From NCBI GenBank assembly GCA_017940955.1, contig JAGAXP010000155.1, positions 1 to 42,346 of the forward strand: a stretch of 42,346 nt of DNA. Direction: 5' to 3'. Positions 31,256-39,439 of the stretch are shown piece by piece (the stretch's first letter is position 1; the number at the start of each line of letters is the position of its first letter). The translations under genes were made by a program, and so were the position numbers. Below the pieces are notes generated by a model, which did not search any database, was not told where the DNA came from, and saw only the letters and a program-made list of their open reading frames with translations. The stretch is from Oribacterium sp. (GTDB taxonomy: Bacteria > Bacillota_A > Clostridia > Lachnospirales > Lachnospiraceae).

Positions 31256-32497
31256 ATGGTTTATGTGATAAGTAAAGACCGACATCCTCTTATGCCTACA
31301 ATGCGGTATGGCAAAGTGAGACGGATGCTTAACTCAGGTCTTGCTAAAGTAATAAACAGATATCCGTTCACAATACAGCTTTTATATAATGCTACAGATT
31401 ATACACAGGATGTATTATTAGGTGTAGATGCAGGCAGTAAGAACATAGGATTATCGGCTACGACCATTAAAAAGGTATTGTTCGAAGCCAAAGTCACACT
31501 AAGAAACGACATAGTTGAACTTATAGCCACTAGACGCGAGCAGCGCCGTACAAGGCGTAACCGTAAGACAAGGTATCGTAAGCCTCGATACGATAACCGT
31601 AAACGTTCCAATAAGTGGTTAGCTCCATCTGTAAGACAGAAGATGGAGTCTCATATCAACATGGTACAGAAGGTGCATAAGATTCTCCCTGTATCACGTA
31701 TAAAGGTAGAAACAGCTTCCTTTGATATCCAGAAGATAAAGGCCCCCAATATACAGGGTACTGACTACCAAAACGGTGAACAAACGGGGTTCTGGAATAC
31801 AAGGGAATACGTACTGTGGCGAGACGGTCATGTATGCCAGTGCTGTAAAGGCAAGTCAAAGGATAAGATACTTAATGTCCACCACATAGAAAGTCGTAAA
31901 ACAGGCGGTGATTCACCTGACAACCTCGTAACACTGTGCGAGTACTGTCATAAACAGTATCATATGGGAAAAATAAAACTCCCTAAGACGATACGTAGGG
32001 GAATGAGCTTCAGGGATGCATCATTTATGGGTATTATGAGATGGGCGGTGTATGACAGACTGAAGGGATTATATCCTGATGTAAGCCTCACATATGGATA
32101 CATCACAAAGAATACACGCATCAGGAATAACCTGCCTAAAGACCACCATATAGATGCACGGTGTATCAGTGGCAACCCGACAGCTGAAAGTGATGGCACA
32201 GTATATATCTATAAGAAAGTACGGTGTCATAACAGGCAGATACATAAATGTAAGATACTAAAGGGCAACATACGTAAAAGAAACCAGGCACCATATAAAG
32301 TACATGGATTCAGGCTGTATGATAAGGTTCTGTATAATAATGAGCTGTATACCATATATGGACGAAGGACCAGTGGTTTTTTCGATATAAGGAAACCTGA
32401 TGGTACAAAAGTCAATAATGGAAGTATCAGCTGCAAAAAACTGAAACTCGTGGCTATGCAGCATGGCTATATAGTAGACATGACTGCATCCGCATGA
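31256..32497 (+). CDS. iscB: IscB RNA-guided nickase/nuclease, copy 2
   Basis: 413 residues, colinear with copy 1: PLMP motif (HPLMPT), RuvC-I Asp58 (LGVDAGSK), bridge helix 92-116, RuvC-II Glu152, HNH with CQCCKG, HHIES and NLVTLCEYCH, RuvC-III HHID. All catalytic positions are intact. It is clearly diverged from copy 1 along its length, so this is not a recent duplication. GAAAGGAG precedes the ATG. Confidence 0.92.
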   Translation: MVYVISKDRHPLMPTMRYGKVRRMLNSGLAKVINRYPFTIQLLYNATDYTQDVLLGVDAGSKNIGLSATTIKKVLFEAKVTLRNDIVELIATRREQRRTRRNRKTRYRKPRYDNRKRSNKWLAPSVRQKMESHINMVQKVHKILPVSRIKVETASFDIQKIKAPNIQGTDYQNGEQTGFWNTREYVLWRDGHVCQCCKGKSKDKILNVHHIESRKTGGDSPDNLVTLCEYCHKQYHMGKIKLPKTIRRGMSFRDASFMGIMRWAVYDRLKGLYPDVSLTYGYITKNTRIRNNLPKDHHIDARCISGNPTAESDGTVYIYKKVRCHNRQIHKCKILKGNIRKRNQAPYKVHGFRLYDKVLYNNELYTIYGRRTSGFFDIRKPDGTKVNNGSISCKKLKLVAMQHGYIVDMTASA

Positions 32498-32562
32498 TAT
32501 ACGGGCTCCTCCCACCAGCTAAAGCAAGTGGGTTTCCGCCCTAATTATGAAAGACAAATATT

Positions 32563-32667
32563 ATGAAACTTGGAACAAAAATAATAAACATGATTGGATA
32601 CCGAATCTTCAACAAGCTGTTGTATAGACTTGTGAAGATAACCTTAAGAGCAATCTTTCATATTTGA
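32563..32667 (+). CDS. Possible 34-residue basic peptide, remnant of an interrupted unit
   Basis: ATG 32563 to TGA 32667 encodes a basic amphipathic peptide (MKLGTKIINMIGYRIFNKLL start). There is no clear ribosome site. It lies between the right end of IscB element 2 and a strong terminator, with the matching promoter stranded at 30927-30952. It may be the tail of a small gene or a non-coding transcript that was interrupted. Confidence 0.3.
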   Translation: MKLGTKIINMIGYRIFNKLLYRLVKITLRAIFHI

Positions 32668-32672
32668 CCCAA

Positions 32673-32699
32673 ATGCACCCATAGTGGTGCATTTTTTTT
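32673..32699 (+). terminator. Intrinsic terminator
   Basis: ATGCACC, CATAGT, GGTGCAT, then T's. Confidence 0.85.
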
Positions 32700-32743
32700 A
32701 AAGAATTAAAGAAGAAATTTAAAAAATTTTCAAATAAATACTG

Positions 32744-32769
32744 ATACGTTCAAAACCCCTCCCATAATT
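32744..32769 (+). promoter_or_regulatory. Element-type promoter, copy 14
   Basis: ATACGT, 13 nt ending CCCCTCC, CATAATT, followed by a roughly 60-nt leader with the palindrome TCGAATATTCGA (32807-32818) just before the ribosome site. Confidence 0.65.
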
Positions 32770-32830
32770 GATTAGAATCCACTACATAACAAATTAGCAA
32801 CTGTAATCGAATATTCGAGGAGTAACATCT

Positions 32831-34624
32831 ATGGACTTATTTAACACAGCAAGTGCCTATGCAAATATCCTTGTACAGGCAAAACTACTTGCAGAACGGG
32901 AGCAGAAGGATGATAACGCTGCTCATGCACTTAATAATCGTCTCCACAATAACGCATTTTGCGGACTTCTGTATGAAGGCGCAGATTTCAAAGTGATAGA
33001 CGATGAATCCGGAAGACTTATAAGGATTGATTTTAACAATAACTCATACGTAGTTCCTGACAGAGCAGTAAGGAACATATTGAGAAATGACTATGAAAGG
33101 ATCATTGGCAGCAAAGAAGTTGTTTCTGTTAATAAAGAGGAAGCTGAAACAAAAGAAATATCATCAGATATAAGGAAAGAGATTTCGAAAGAAACAGCTG
33201 AAATGCCAAGGGAGTCAGCGTCCGATACGGTAATATCAACCATTGAAACAGATGAATCAGTTTCTAAATCAGATTCTGATGAATCAAAGAAGCAGGCCGA
33301 AACTGGAAGCAAAGATGCAATGCCTAAGGTAGAGAATAATAAGAAAACCGAGCCAGTAAGAGGCAAGGGCATAATAGTGGATGAGGATGCCTTTTCTGTT
33401 GGAGGAGAACTTGACCATGCCATAGTCAGCATAAATGAAGACGGCAGCTTGGCTGTTGAAGCAAGAAAGGAAAATGATGTTCCTGAAAAGAAGCCTGAAG
33501 ACAACACACCACTTTCTACCTTCATCGCTTATGCTAATGATATTGAAAGCGACTTGGAATCAGAAGATGAAGAACCGGATTTCCTTGAGAGAAGACCTAT
33601 TTTCAAAAGAAAAAACATAGAGAACGTAGCATCTAAGGACAATAATACAGAAAGCAATTTTGACACAGCAAAAGAGGATCAGATCGTAAAGCATGGCTTC
33701 TTCAGAAAGAAAACCGATGCCGGAAACAATGAAAACATAAAGACGATTGTGAAACCGGCTCAGGAGTTATCAAGAAAAGGTTTTTTTTCAAAAAAGGATG
33801 AGTCTATGAAAGTAGCGGTTTCATCCGATGCCGAAAAAGAAAACGATAAGCCTGTAAAGCCATTGTTTGGATTCACTCCCAAAAGACCAAAACTCAATAA
33901 AGAAAAGGAATATGTAGTTCCTGAAGAGATAAAGGTATCCAAGCTTGAATTATTTGATGACGAAAAGGAACCGGATCATTCAAATGACAGGGGTAAGCTC
34001 TTTAACCATATACATACAATCGTTCTGAAACGTAGTTTTGGGGCAGCTGAAATAGGCCCATATCGTTTTATCATCTGGCCGTCATGGATATACAACCGGA
34101 CTACTGGAACTGCTTTTGCCGAGATTCTTGTTCATGTTACAGATCCTAATGACAAAGAATACATTTTTGTCACACAGAAGCGCGAGAATGAAATAAACAT
34201 GACAATAGATGGCAAGACATTCAAAGTTTACGGTACATGGAATAGTGGCATTTTCACATCCCATATAAGTCTAACCGGAAAAACTGCATCTATATATCAG
34301 CCAATAGAGGAAATAAAAAAGAATGTACCGGAGGATTTCAGTAATGAGTTCCTTGACCAGTTCCGCCTAGAAAAGAAAGGACAGCCATCTCTCTTTATTG
34401 TTCCATTCAAGTGTTATAACGGCGGAGAAGAATATATACCAATAATCGGCTTCGTAGAGTTAAATGGTGTAAAAACAGCACTCCCACGACTTCCCAGAAA
34501 CGAGCTCCGTTATACATACGGCGGTATTGAGCGTGTGGTAAGGGGCTTCTGGAAAGAAGGAGTCTTTGATTTTACAAGCGATGACGCAAACAGACTAATA
34601 TTGTTCAGTCAGGAAGGTGCCTGA
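32831..34624 (+). CDS. 597-aa backbone protein with linker repeats, function unknown
   Basis: A folded N-terminal segment (about 1-95) is followed by a long acidic, Ser/Glu-rich disordered linker (about 95-390). Short basic-aromatic motifs recur in the linker: RRPIFKRK, KHGFFRKK, RKGFFSKK, KPLFGFTPKR. A folded beta-rich C-terminal domain follows (about 395-597; RFIIWPSWIYNRTTG, YGTWNSGIFTSHISL, LPRNELRYTYGGIERVVRGF). No signal peptide or membrane helix. The repeated GFFxKK-like motifs look like linear binding sites for a partner. Start chosen at ATG after GAGGAG. No family recognised; element-type promoter. Confidence 0.6.
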   Translation: MDLFNTASAYANILVQAKLLAEREQKDDNAAHALNNRLHNNAFCGLLYEGADFKVIDDESGRLIRIDFNNNSYVVPDRAVRNILRNDYERIIGSKEVVSVNKEEAETKEISSDIRKEISKETAEMPRESASDTVISTIETDESVSKSDSDESKKQAETGSKDAMPKVENNKKTEPVRGKGIIVDEDAFSVGGELDHAIVSINEDGSLAVEARKENDVPEKKPEDNTPLSTFIAYANDIESDLESEDEEPDFLERRPIFKRKNIENVASKDNNTESNFDTAKEDQIVKHGFFRKKTDAGNNENIKTIVKPAQELSRKGFFSKKDESMKVAVSSDAEKENDKPVKPLFGFTPKRPKLNKEKEYVVPEEIKVSKLELFDDEKEPDHSNDRGKLFNHIHTIVLKRSFGAAEIGPYRFIIWPSWIYNRTTGTAFAEILVHVTDPNDKEYIFVTQKRENEINMTIDGKTFKVYGTWNSGIFTSHISLTGKTASIYQPIEEIKKNVPEDFSNEFLDQFRLEKKGQPSLFIVPFKCYNGGEEYIPIIGFVELNGVKTALPRLPRNELRYTYGGIERVVRGFWKEGVFDFTSDDANRLILFSQEGA

Positions 34625-34789
34625 TTTTTTGAGTTTAAAAAGAGATTTAAATATAGTTAATGGTAAATGCTACTTACGTAAGCCCCAGTCTTTTTTTAAG
34701 TGCATTGACCATCTGACAGGCAAATGTTATATTGGCCCAGAATAACCAAACTTGTAAAAAATCTTACATGAAAGTAGGAGCTAAGTCGT

Positions 34790-36136
34790 ATGCGGGACAT
34801 GACAAATGGACAGCCCATAAGTCATCTGTGGCGGTTCGCGCTACCGGTACTTATGGGAAACTGGCTGCAACTTTTATATAATGCTGTGGATTCCGTTATC
34901 GCCGGAAGGTTTATCGGAAAAGAAGCCCTTTCCGCCGAGGGGATTGCTGCCCCTGTGATGAACCTGGTGATTTTGGGGATTTCCGGGGTCTGTATCGGGG
35001 CTGGAGTGCTGATGGGGGAGGCCTTCGGAGAAAAGAATCTACCCAAAGTCAGAAAAACCCTAGGTGGTATGCTTCGTTGTGGGATGATTTTCTGCCTCTT
35101 GGTGGTGGCGGCTGGTGTATATCTGACTCCTATGATCTTGAACTCCTTGTCAGTGCCGGATGACATCTTTCTGATGACATCGGTTTATCTCCGGATCACC
35201 TTCCTGGGAGCTCCGTTCACCTTCCTTTATAACGCGCTTGCGGCCGGTCTCAAGGCAGTGGGAGATTCAAAGACGCCCCTCAAATTTTTGGCCTTCTCCG
35301 CAATACTTAACGCATTGCTTGATCTGTTTTTCCTTGGATTTCTCCATTTCGGTATTGTCTGTAGTGCGGTCACTACAGTAGTTGCAGAAGCTGTTTCCGC
35401 TGTGCTGGCGGTGGTGTACATGCTTAGGAAAACCCGGGAGATTGTACCGGGAAGAGAAGATCTGAAAAGAGATCTTTTACTGCTTAGGAGAATACTTTCT
35501 TACGGCGGTCCGACGGCACTACAGCAGATGCTTCAGCCTATCGGCAAAGTACTTATTCAGGGCCAGGTGAATGCACTTGGTGTTGATGTAATTGCTGCTT
35601 ATAATGCTGTTACGAAGGCAGATGATTTTGCCTGTATTCCTGCTCAGGGAATTTCTTCAGCTTTGTCCTCCTTCATGGCGCAGAATCGTGGAGCAGGGAA
35701 AAAGGAACGCCTTCTACCAGGCTTCCGAGCAGGGCTTAAGCTGGAACTTTGCTATTTCGTGCTTATCTGTACGGTGACATACCTTTTCAGAGAACCCTTT
35801 GTTCGTCTGTTCCTTAAAGCGGGGGACGCAGAGGCCATTGTCCGTATCGGAGCGGATTACCTTGGGTTGATGGCATTTTTCTATATTTTTCCGGCGATGA
35901 CCAACTGTATGCAAGGCTTTTTCCGTGGCATGGGGGATATGAAGATAACCATTGTCCTTACAGCCATCCAGATTACTTTAAGGACGATCTTCACCTATGT
36001 GCTGGCGCCTTCGATGGGTATCCGGGGCATTGCGGTGGCGTGCGCAGTTGGATGGTCGGCCATGCTAGTGGCGGCATTCATGCGCTTCAGGAAATGGCGG
36101 TATGAGTTAGCGGAATCCCGGGATTTGCTAATTTAA
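34790..36136 (+). CDS. MATE-family multidrug/Na+ efflux transporter
   Basis: 448 residues with twelve predicted membrane helices in two six-helix halves. Typical MATE features are LPVLMGNWLQLLYNAVDSVIAGRFIGKEALSAEG at the N-terminus and the matching start of the second half GGPTALQQMLQPIGKVLIQGQVN. It exports cationic drugs or metabolites against H+ or Na+; the substrate cannot be told. Its DNA is visibly more GC-rich than the flanking backbone and no element-type promoter precedes it, so it is probably recent cargo. TAGGAG lies ahead of the start. Confidence 0.9.
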   Translation: MRDMTNGQPISHLWRFALPVLMGNWLQLLYNAVDSVIAGRFIGKEALSAEGIAAPVMNLVILGISGVCIGAGVLMGEAFGEKNLPKVRKTLGGMLRCGMIFCLLVVAAGVYLTPMILNSLSVPDDIFLMTSVYLRITFLGAPFTFLYNALAAGLKAVGDSKTPLKFLAFSAILNALLDLFFLGFLHFGIVCSAVTTVVAEAVSAVLAVVYMLRKTREIVPGREDLKRDLLLLRRILSYGGPTALQQMLQPIGKVLIQGQVNALGVDVIAAYNAVTKADDFACIPAQGISSALSSFMAQNRGAGKKERLLPGFRAGLKLELCYFVLICTVTYLFREPFVRLFLKAGDAEAIVRIGADYLGLMAFFYIFPAMTNCMQGFFRGMGDMKITIVLTAIQITLRTIFTYVLAPSMGIRGIAVACAVGWSAMLVAAFMRFRKWRYELAESRDLLI

Positions 36137-36675
36137 CTGTTGACTCGTCAATTCTGCAAGCGTATAATCCCAATTGTCGGAAGCGGACGCTAAACCGTAA
36201 AGACATAGTGGAGAACAAATTCATACAGATGTAGATTCATATCAGCAGGTTTATGTTGATATTGTTTTCTATAGATGCGCGAATGGTTTTTCACTGAATT
36301 CATACCTGATACAATTACTAAGCCTTTCGCGAGATGCGGGAGGCTTTTTTGATTCTTAAAAACAAAACCATTCCTCTGCATTTTATGAATTTCATACTTC
36401 ATTGTATTTATTCAAATACAAAAACCGGTTTAATCAAAAATTTCTATCAGCAGCCTTGTCCGATTTGTCGAGCACGTGATACTATGCTACAGTTGTTTTG
36501 GTAATTGTTAATACAATAAACCAGAAGATTTCAGAACAATTGCACAAGAAATCATATTTCAAGCTTACAGATCCACCGGACAATAAAGCAAAAAATCCGG
36601 GCAGGATACATTGCAGGTTTTTGGGGTAGAAAAGCAAAACGACTTAGGGGTAAAAAGAGTCGTAACGTATGTTTT
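36137..36675. other. Long intergenic region before the sigma-like gene
   Basis: No convincing gene. It contains the MATE-side terminator (36320-36350), then AAAAATTTCTATCAGCAGCC (36436-36455), nearly the same block as upstream of both AAA+ copies but without CATAATT. A further hairpin (CCGGA...TCCGG, about 36575-36600) lies in the likely leader of the sigma-like gene. It probably carries the regulatory region of that gene. Confidence 0.5.
36320..36350 (+). terminator. Intrinsic terminator
   Basis: AAGCCTTTCGC, GAGAT, GCGGGAGGCTT, then T's. Confidence 0.8.
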
Positions 36676-36693
36676 TTGGGGAGAGTATGTGAA

Positions 36694-37800
36694 ATGATTA
36701 ATTCAAGGGATAGTTTTAAAGATTATTTCAAAAACAAAGGAATGTCAGACGTTGTAATCGACGATATGTATGACGATGTGAATTGCGCTGATTATGAAGT
36801 ACGTGATTATGATGACAGTGAAGATGAGTCTGTCGCTCTTGACGATTCAGAAAAGAATTTTGCCCGTGATGTTCTTCCTGATGCAGAAATAAAGCCTAGG
36901 GAAGAGATGATTAAGATCTTCACACGAATCGCAGCCGTTGTAAATGATCCTGATTCCATGGAATATGAGATCCAGGATGCACAGGTTGAAGCACTCTCTT
37001 ATATGAAGGGTGTTATCAGATCCATCATAAGCACAAAGTTCAAAGAGTATGTAAGAAGGGATCCTTCTTTCGCTGAAGACCTTACACAGTCAGCATGTGA
37101 AAATCTCATCAGAAACCTTGGCAAATATGATGGTTCAAGGGGAATAGCTCCTTCTACATTCTTCTATATACACCTGAAGTCAGGAATGGTTGCTGTTACA
37201 AATGAAATGAAGAACTGTACATCGCCCAGCGATGCAGCACTTCGTCGCAAGATCAATAAGATCGACAAGCAATGCAAGGAATATGGCTATGAAGCTACTA
37301 TTAGGGACTACATCGTAGAGACCGGGGAATCTCGAAGCAATATCGAGACAACTCTCCGTGCCATGAAGATTAAGACAGGTCACCTTGATGCAATGGAGCA
37401 GTATGACTCATTCATCGCAGGAGATGAAACACAGTCACTTGCATATGAGAATCCTGAGTCAGCAGCTATTCGCAAGGTACTTGGTGAGAAGATTGTAGAG
37501 AGATTATCAGAAATCTGCGTAGATGAAGATATTTTCCTTTTTGAGATGAACAGAATAGAGCACATTGATGTACCAGAGATTGCAAAAAGACTTGGAAGAG
37601 TCGGAGAGGAAGATAAGATCCGTCGTGCTGTAAAAGAAGTAACTACTGCAGCCAGTTTCGATCCTGTTATCAAGAGACTTGCAGCCGGACTTGGTTATGG
37701 CAAAGAGCCAAACTCATCTCTTATAAATATCATTAATCTCAGCTCACAGGATGAGAATATGCTCGATCTTGTTCCTGAAGAGGGGTATTTGGTAGTTTAA
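36694..37800 (+). CDS. Divergent sigma-70-like RNA polymerase sigma factor
   Basis: 368 residues from ATG 36694 (GGGGAG 10 nt ahead). After an acidic N-terminus (1-65), a region-2-like block covers about 95-175: EDLTQSACENLIRNLGKYDGSRGIAPSTFF-type sequence, matching the sigma pattern DLxQ...L...KFDxxRGxxFSTYAxxxI, followed by a helix that would bind the -10 element. A region-3-like helical part (RRKINKIDKQCKEYGYEATI...SRSNIETTLRAM) and a region-4-like C-terminus (VPEIAKRLGRVGEEDKIRRAVKEV) follow. Divergence from housekeeping sigma in region 2.4 and a changed HTH would fit altered promoter choice. It is a natural candidate reader of the WWWCNG-N13-CATAATT promoters; that link is inference. Confidence 0.7.
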   Translation: MINSRDSFKDYFKNKGMSDVVIDDMYDDVNCADYEVRDYDDSEDESVALDDSEKNFARDVLPDAEIKPREEMIKIFTRIAAVVNDPDSMEYEIQDAQVEALSYMKGVIRSIISTKFKEYVRRDPSFAEDLTQSACENLIRNLGKYDGSRGIAPSTFFYIHLKSGMVAVTNEMKNCTSPSDAALRRKINKIDKQCKEYGYEATIRDYIVETGESRSNIETTLRAMKIKTGHLDAMEQYDSFIAGDETQSLAYENPESAAIRKVLGEKIVERLSEICVDEDIFLFEMNRIEHIDVPEIAKRLGRVGEEDKIRRAVKEVTTAASFDPVIKRLAAGLGYGKEPNSSLINIINLSSQDENMLDLVPEEGYLVV

Positions 37801-37827
37801 TAAAGCCTTGTAAGACTGAAAAAATAG

Positions 37828-37862
37828 TAGCGTATCCGATATTTCGGATACGCTATTTTTTT
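37828..37862 (+). terminator. Intrinsic terminator after the sigma-like gene
   Basis: TAGCGTATCCGA pairs with TCGGATACGCTA and is followed by T's. Confidence 0.88.
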
Positions 37863-37913
37863 TGGAATTTAAATAAAAATATGATTATACATCCTCATTT
37901 CGGAGAAGTTTTT

Positions 37914-38585
37914 TTACCCGAGCACATCCTGTAACATTTCCGGATTTATGATTGTTATTACAGGTGAATCATATGAAATGATGCCTTCATCCTCCAGTTT
38001 CTTCAGTTCCCTATGAAGAGATGGGCGGGAAACATTCATAAGCATCGCCCATTTGGATACGGATTCGGGGATGCCTACTTTATCATTTCCAGTCTGTCTT
38101 GCCTTAGTGAGCAGCCAGAATGCTGCCTTTTGTGCAATACCATTGTAGGAAAACAGCTCAAGACGCTGTTGCAGCATATATGTTGCGGAAGCTATCTCCA
38201 TAGTGAAATTCTCCAGTATCCTGACATCCTTCTGCATGAGCCTAAGAAGGTCATCTTTACGGAACATCATCACAGTAACAGGTTCCAAAGAAACAATGTC
38301 ACAGGGATACTTTTGTATCTTTGAAAAAACTGCGGCAGGTCCTATCATCTCACCCGGCGTGCGGATGGATACATTAATTTGGCTACCGTTAGGAAAAGAC
38401 TTCTGTGCTTCGACGTGTCCTTCCAGAATGATACCGATCCGGTTGGCAGTCTCCATCAGATGAAAGATAATCTCTCCCTTATCGTAGCACTGTATATGAT
38501 GCGGTGTTTCTTCTAATAAAGTTCTAAGCTCTGTAGCGGGTACTCCCAAAAACAGAGTGCTCTTTTCAAGCACGGAATAGTCCAT
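37914..38585 (-). CDS. Crp/Fnr-family transcription regulator
   Basis: 223 residues from the ATG after GAAGGGAGAA; earlier in-frame starts precede that site. The N-terminal cyclic-nucleotide-like beta barrel covers about 10-120 (GEIIFHLMETANRIGIILEGHVEAQ, PGEMIGPAAVF). The C-terminal winged HTH has SKWAMLMNVSRPSLHRELKKLEDEGII. No N-terminal cysteine cluster as in Fnr, so it does not look like an FeS sensor; it is closer to the Firmicute regulators found beside redox genes. It is transcribed away from the ferredoxin operon, which it probably controls through the palindrome at 38644-38659. Confidence 0.85.
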   Translation of the reverse strand: MDYSVLEKSTLFLGVPATELRTLLEETPHHIQCYDKGEIIFHLMETANRIGIILEGHVEAQKSFPNGSQINVSIRTPGEMIGPAAVFSKIQKYPCDIVSLEPVTVMMFRKDDLLRLMQKDVRILENFTMEIASATYMLQQRLELFSYNGIAQKAAFWLLTKARQTGNDKVGIPESVSKWAMLMNVSRPSLHRELKKLEDEGIISYDSPVITIINPEMLQDVLG

Positions 38586-38643
38586 GACAATTCTCCCTTC
38601 ATACTTCTGATACATCTATTGTACATCTAAAAAATCTTATTTG

Positions 38644-38659
38644 TGTATCCCGAGATACA
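38644..38659. promoter_or_regulatory. Probable operator of the Crp/Fnr-like regulator
   Basis: Perfect inverted repeat TGTATC-CCGA-GATACA in the divergent region, about 57 bp ahead of the ferredoxin gene and 58 bp ahead of the regulator gene. The size and symmetry suit a Crp/Fnr dimer. Confidence 0.6.
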
Positions 38660-38716
38660 GATTATTTAAAAATAACTGATTAGAATAACATCAGAACTTA
38701 AGAGGAGGGATACAAA

Positions 38717-39427
38717 ATGATCAGAAAAATAATCCAAATCGATGAAGATAAATGTAACGGTTGTGGAATCTGTGCAAGTGCCTGCCATGAAGGTGCCATA
38801 GATATCATAGACGGTAAAGCAAAGCTTGTACGGGAGAACTTCTGTGACGGGTTTGGCGACTGTCTGCCGGGATGTCCCACAGGAGCCATAACATTTGAGG
38901 AGCGTGAGGCTCCGGAATATGACGAAAAGGCAGTACAGGAAGCGAAAGAGAGAAAGAAAATGGAAGAATTAAAACACGTACACCATGAAGGTGGATGTCC
39001 GGGTTCTAGGATGATGCAGTTTGAGAATAATACAGAAGATACTTCTGTTCAGGCTAGATCAGTTTCAAGACTTGGTCAGTGGCCATGTCAGATCAAGCTT
39101 CTTCCGACTAAGGCTCAGTTCTTTGACGGAGCGAAACTCCTGATAGCGGCAGACTGCACAGCTTACGCTTATGCCAACATGCATGAGGATTTCATGAAGG
39201 GCAGGATCACTATCATCGGATGTCCAAAACTTGATGCTGTAGATTATAGCGAAAAGCTTACGGCAATCATCCGTGACAATGACATAAAGAGCGTGACCAT
39301 CGTACGTATGGAAGTGCCTTGCTGCGGAGGACTTCAGAGAGCGGCAGAGACGGCAATTAAGAATAGCGGCAAGTTCATCCCATGGCAGGTTGTAACGATA
39401 TCAAGGGATGGCCGGATTTTGGAATAA
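38717..39427 (+). CDS. 2[4Fe-4S] ferredoxin-domain iron-sulfur protein
   Basis: 236 residues. The N-terminal ferredoxin domain has CNGCGICASACHEGAI (about 14-29) and a second set CDGFGDCLPGCPTGAI, which binds two 4Fe-4S clusters. A C-terminal domain (about 110-236) contains ADCTAYAYANMHEDFMKG, GCPKLD and a CCGG motif near residue 203, which may bind a further cofactor. Proteins of this plan are found beside Crp/Fnr regulators in anaerobes and are thought to act in redox or nitrosative stress; the electron partner is unknown. It is the first gene of a four-gene operon (gaps 12 bp, overlap, 30 bp). Confidence 0.82.
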   Translation: MIRKIIQIDEDKCNGCGICASACHEGAIDIIDGKAKLVRENFCDGFGDCLPGCPTGAITFEEREAPEYDEKAVQEAKERKKMEELKHVHHEGGCPGSRMMQFENNTEDTSVQARSVSRLGQWPCQIKLLPTKAQFFDGAKLLIAADCTAYAYANMHEDFMKGRITIIGCPKLDAVDYSEKLTAIIRDNDIKSVTIVRMEVPCCGGLQRAAETAIKNSGKFIPWQVVTISRDGRILE

Positions 39428-39439
39428 TGGAGGTATCAA

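Larger units (their letters stand above)
30983..32540 (+). mobile_element. IscB element 2 (IS200/IS605-like, non-autonomous)
   Basis: The left-end hairpin near 30985-31008 (CCCACCAC, CTAAA, GGTAGTGGG) and the right-end hairpin near 32508-32532 (CCCACC...GTGGG with the same CTAAAG-type loop) enclose omega-RNA and iscB. No transposase is present. The end hairpins differ from element 1, so the two were acquired separately. Confidence 0.75.

Noticed and set aside
36190..36402. 70-codon minus-strand frame in the region before the sigma-like gene
   Set aside because: It overlaps the terminator hairpin at 36320-36350 and has no ribosome site.
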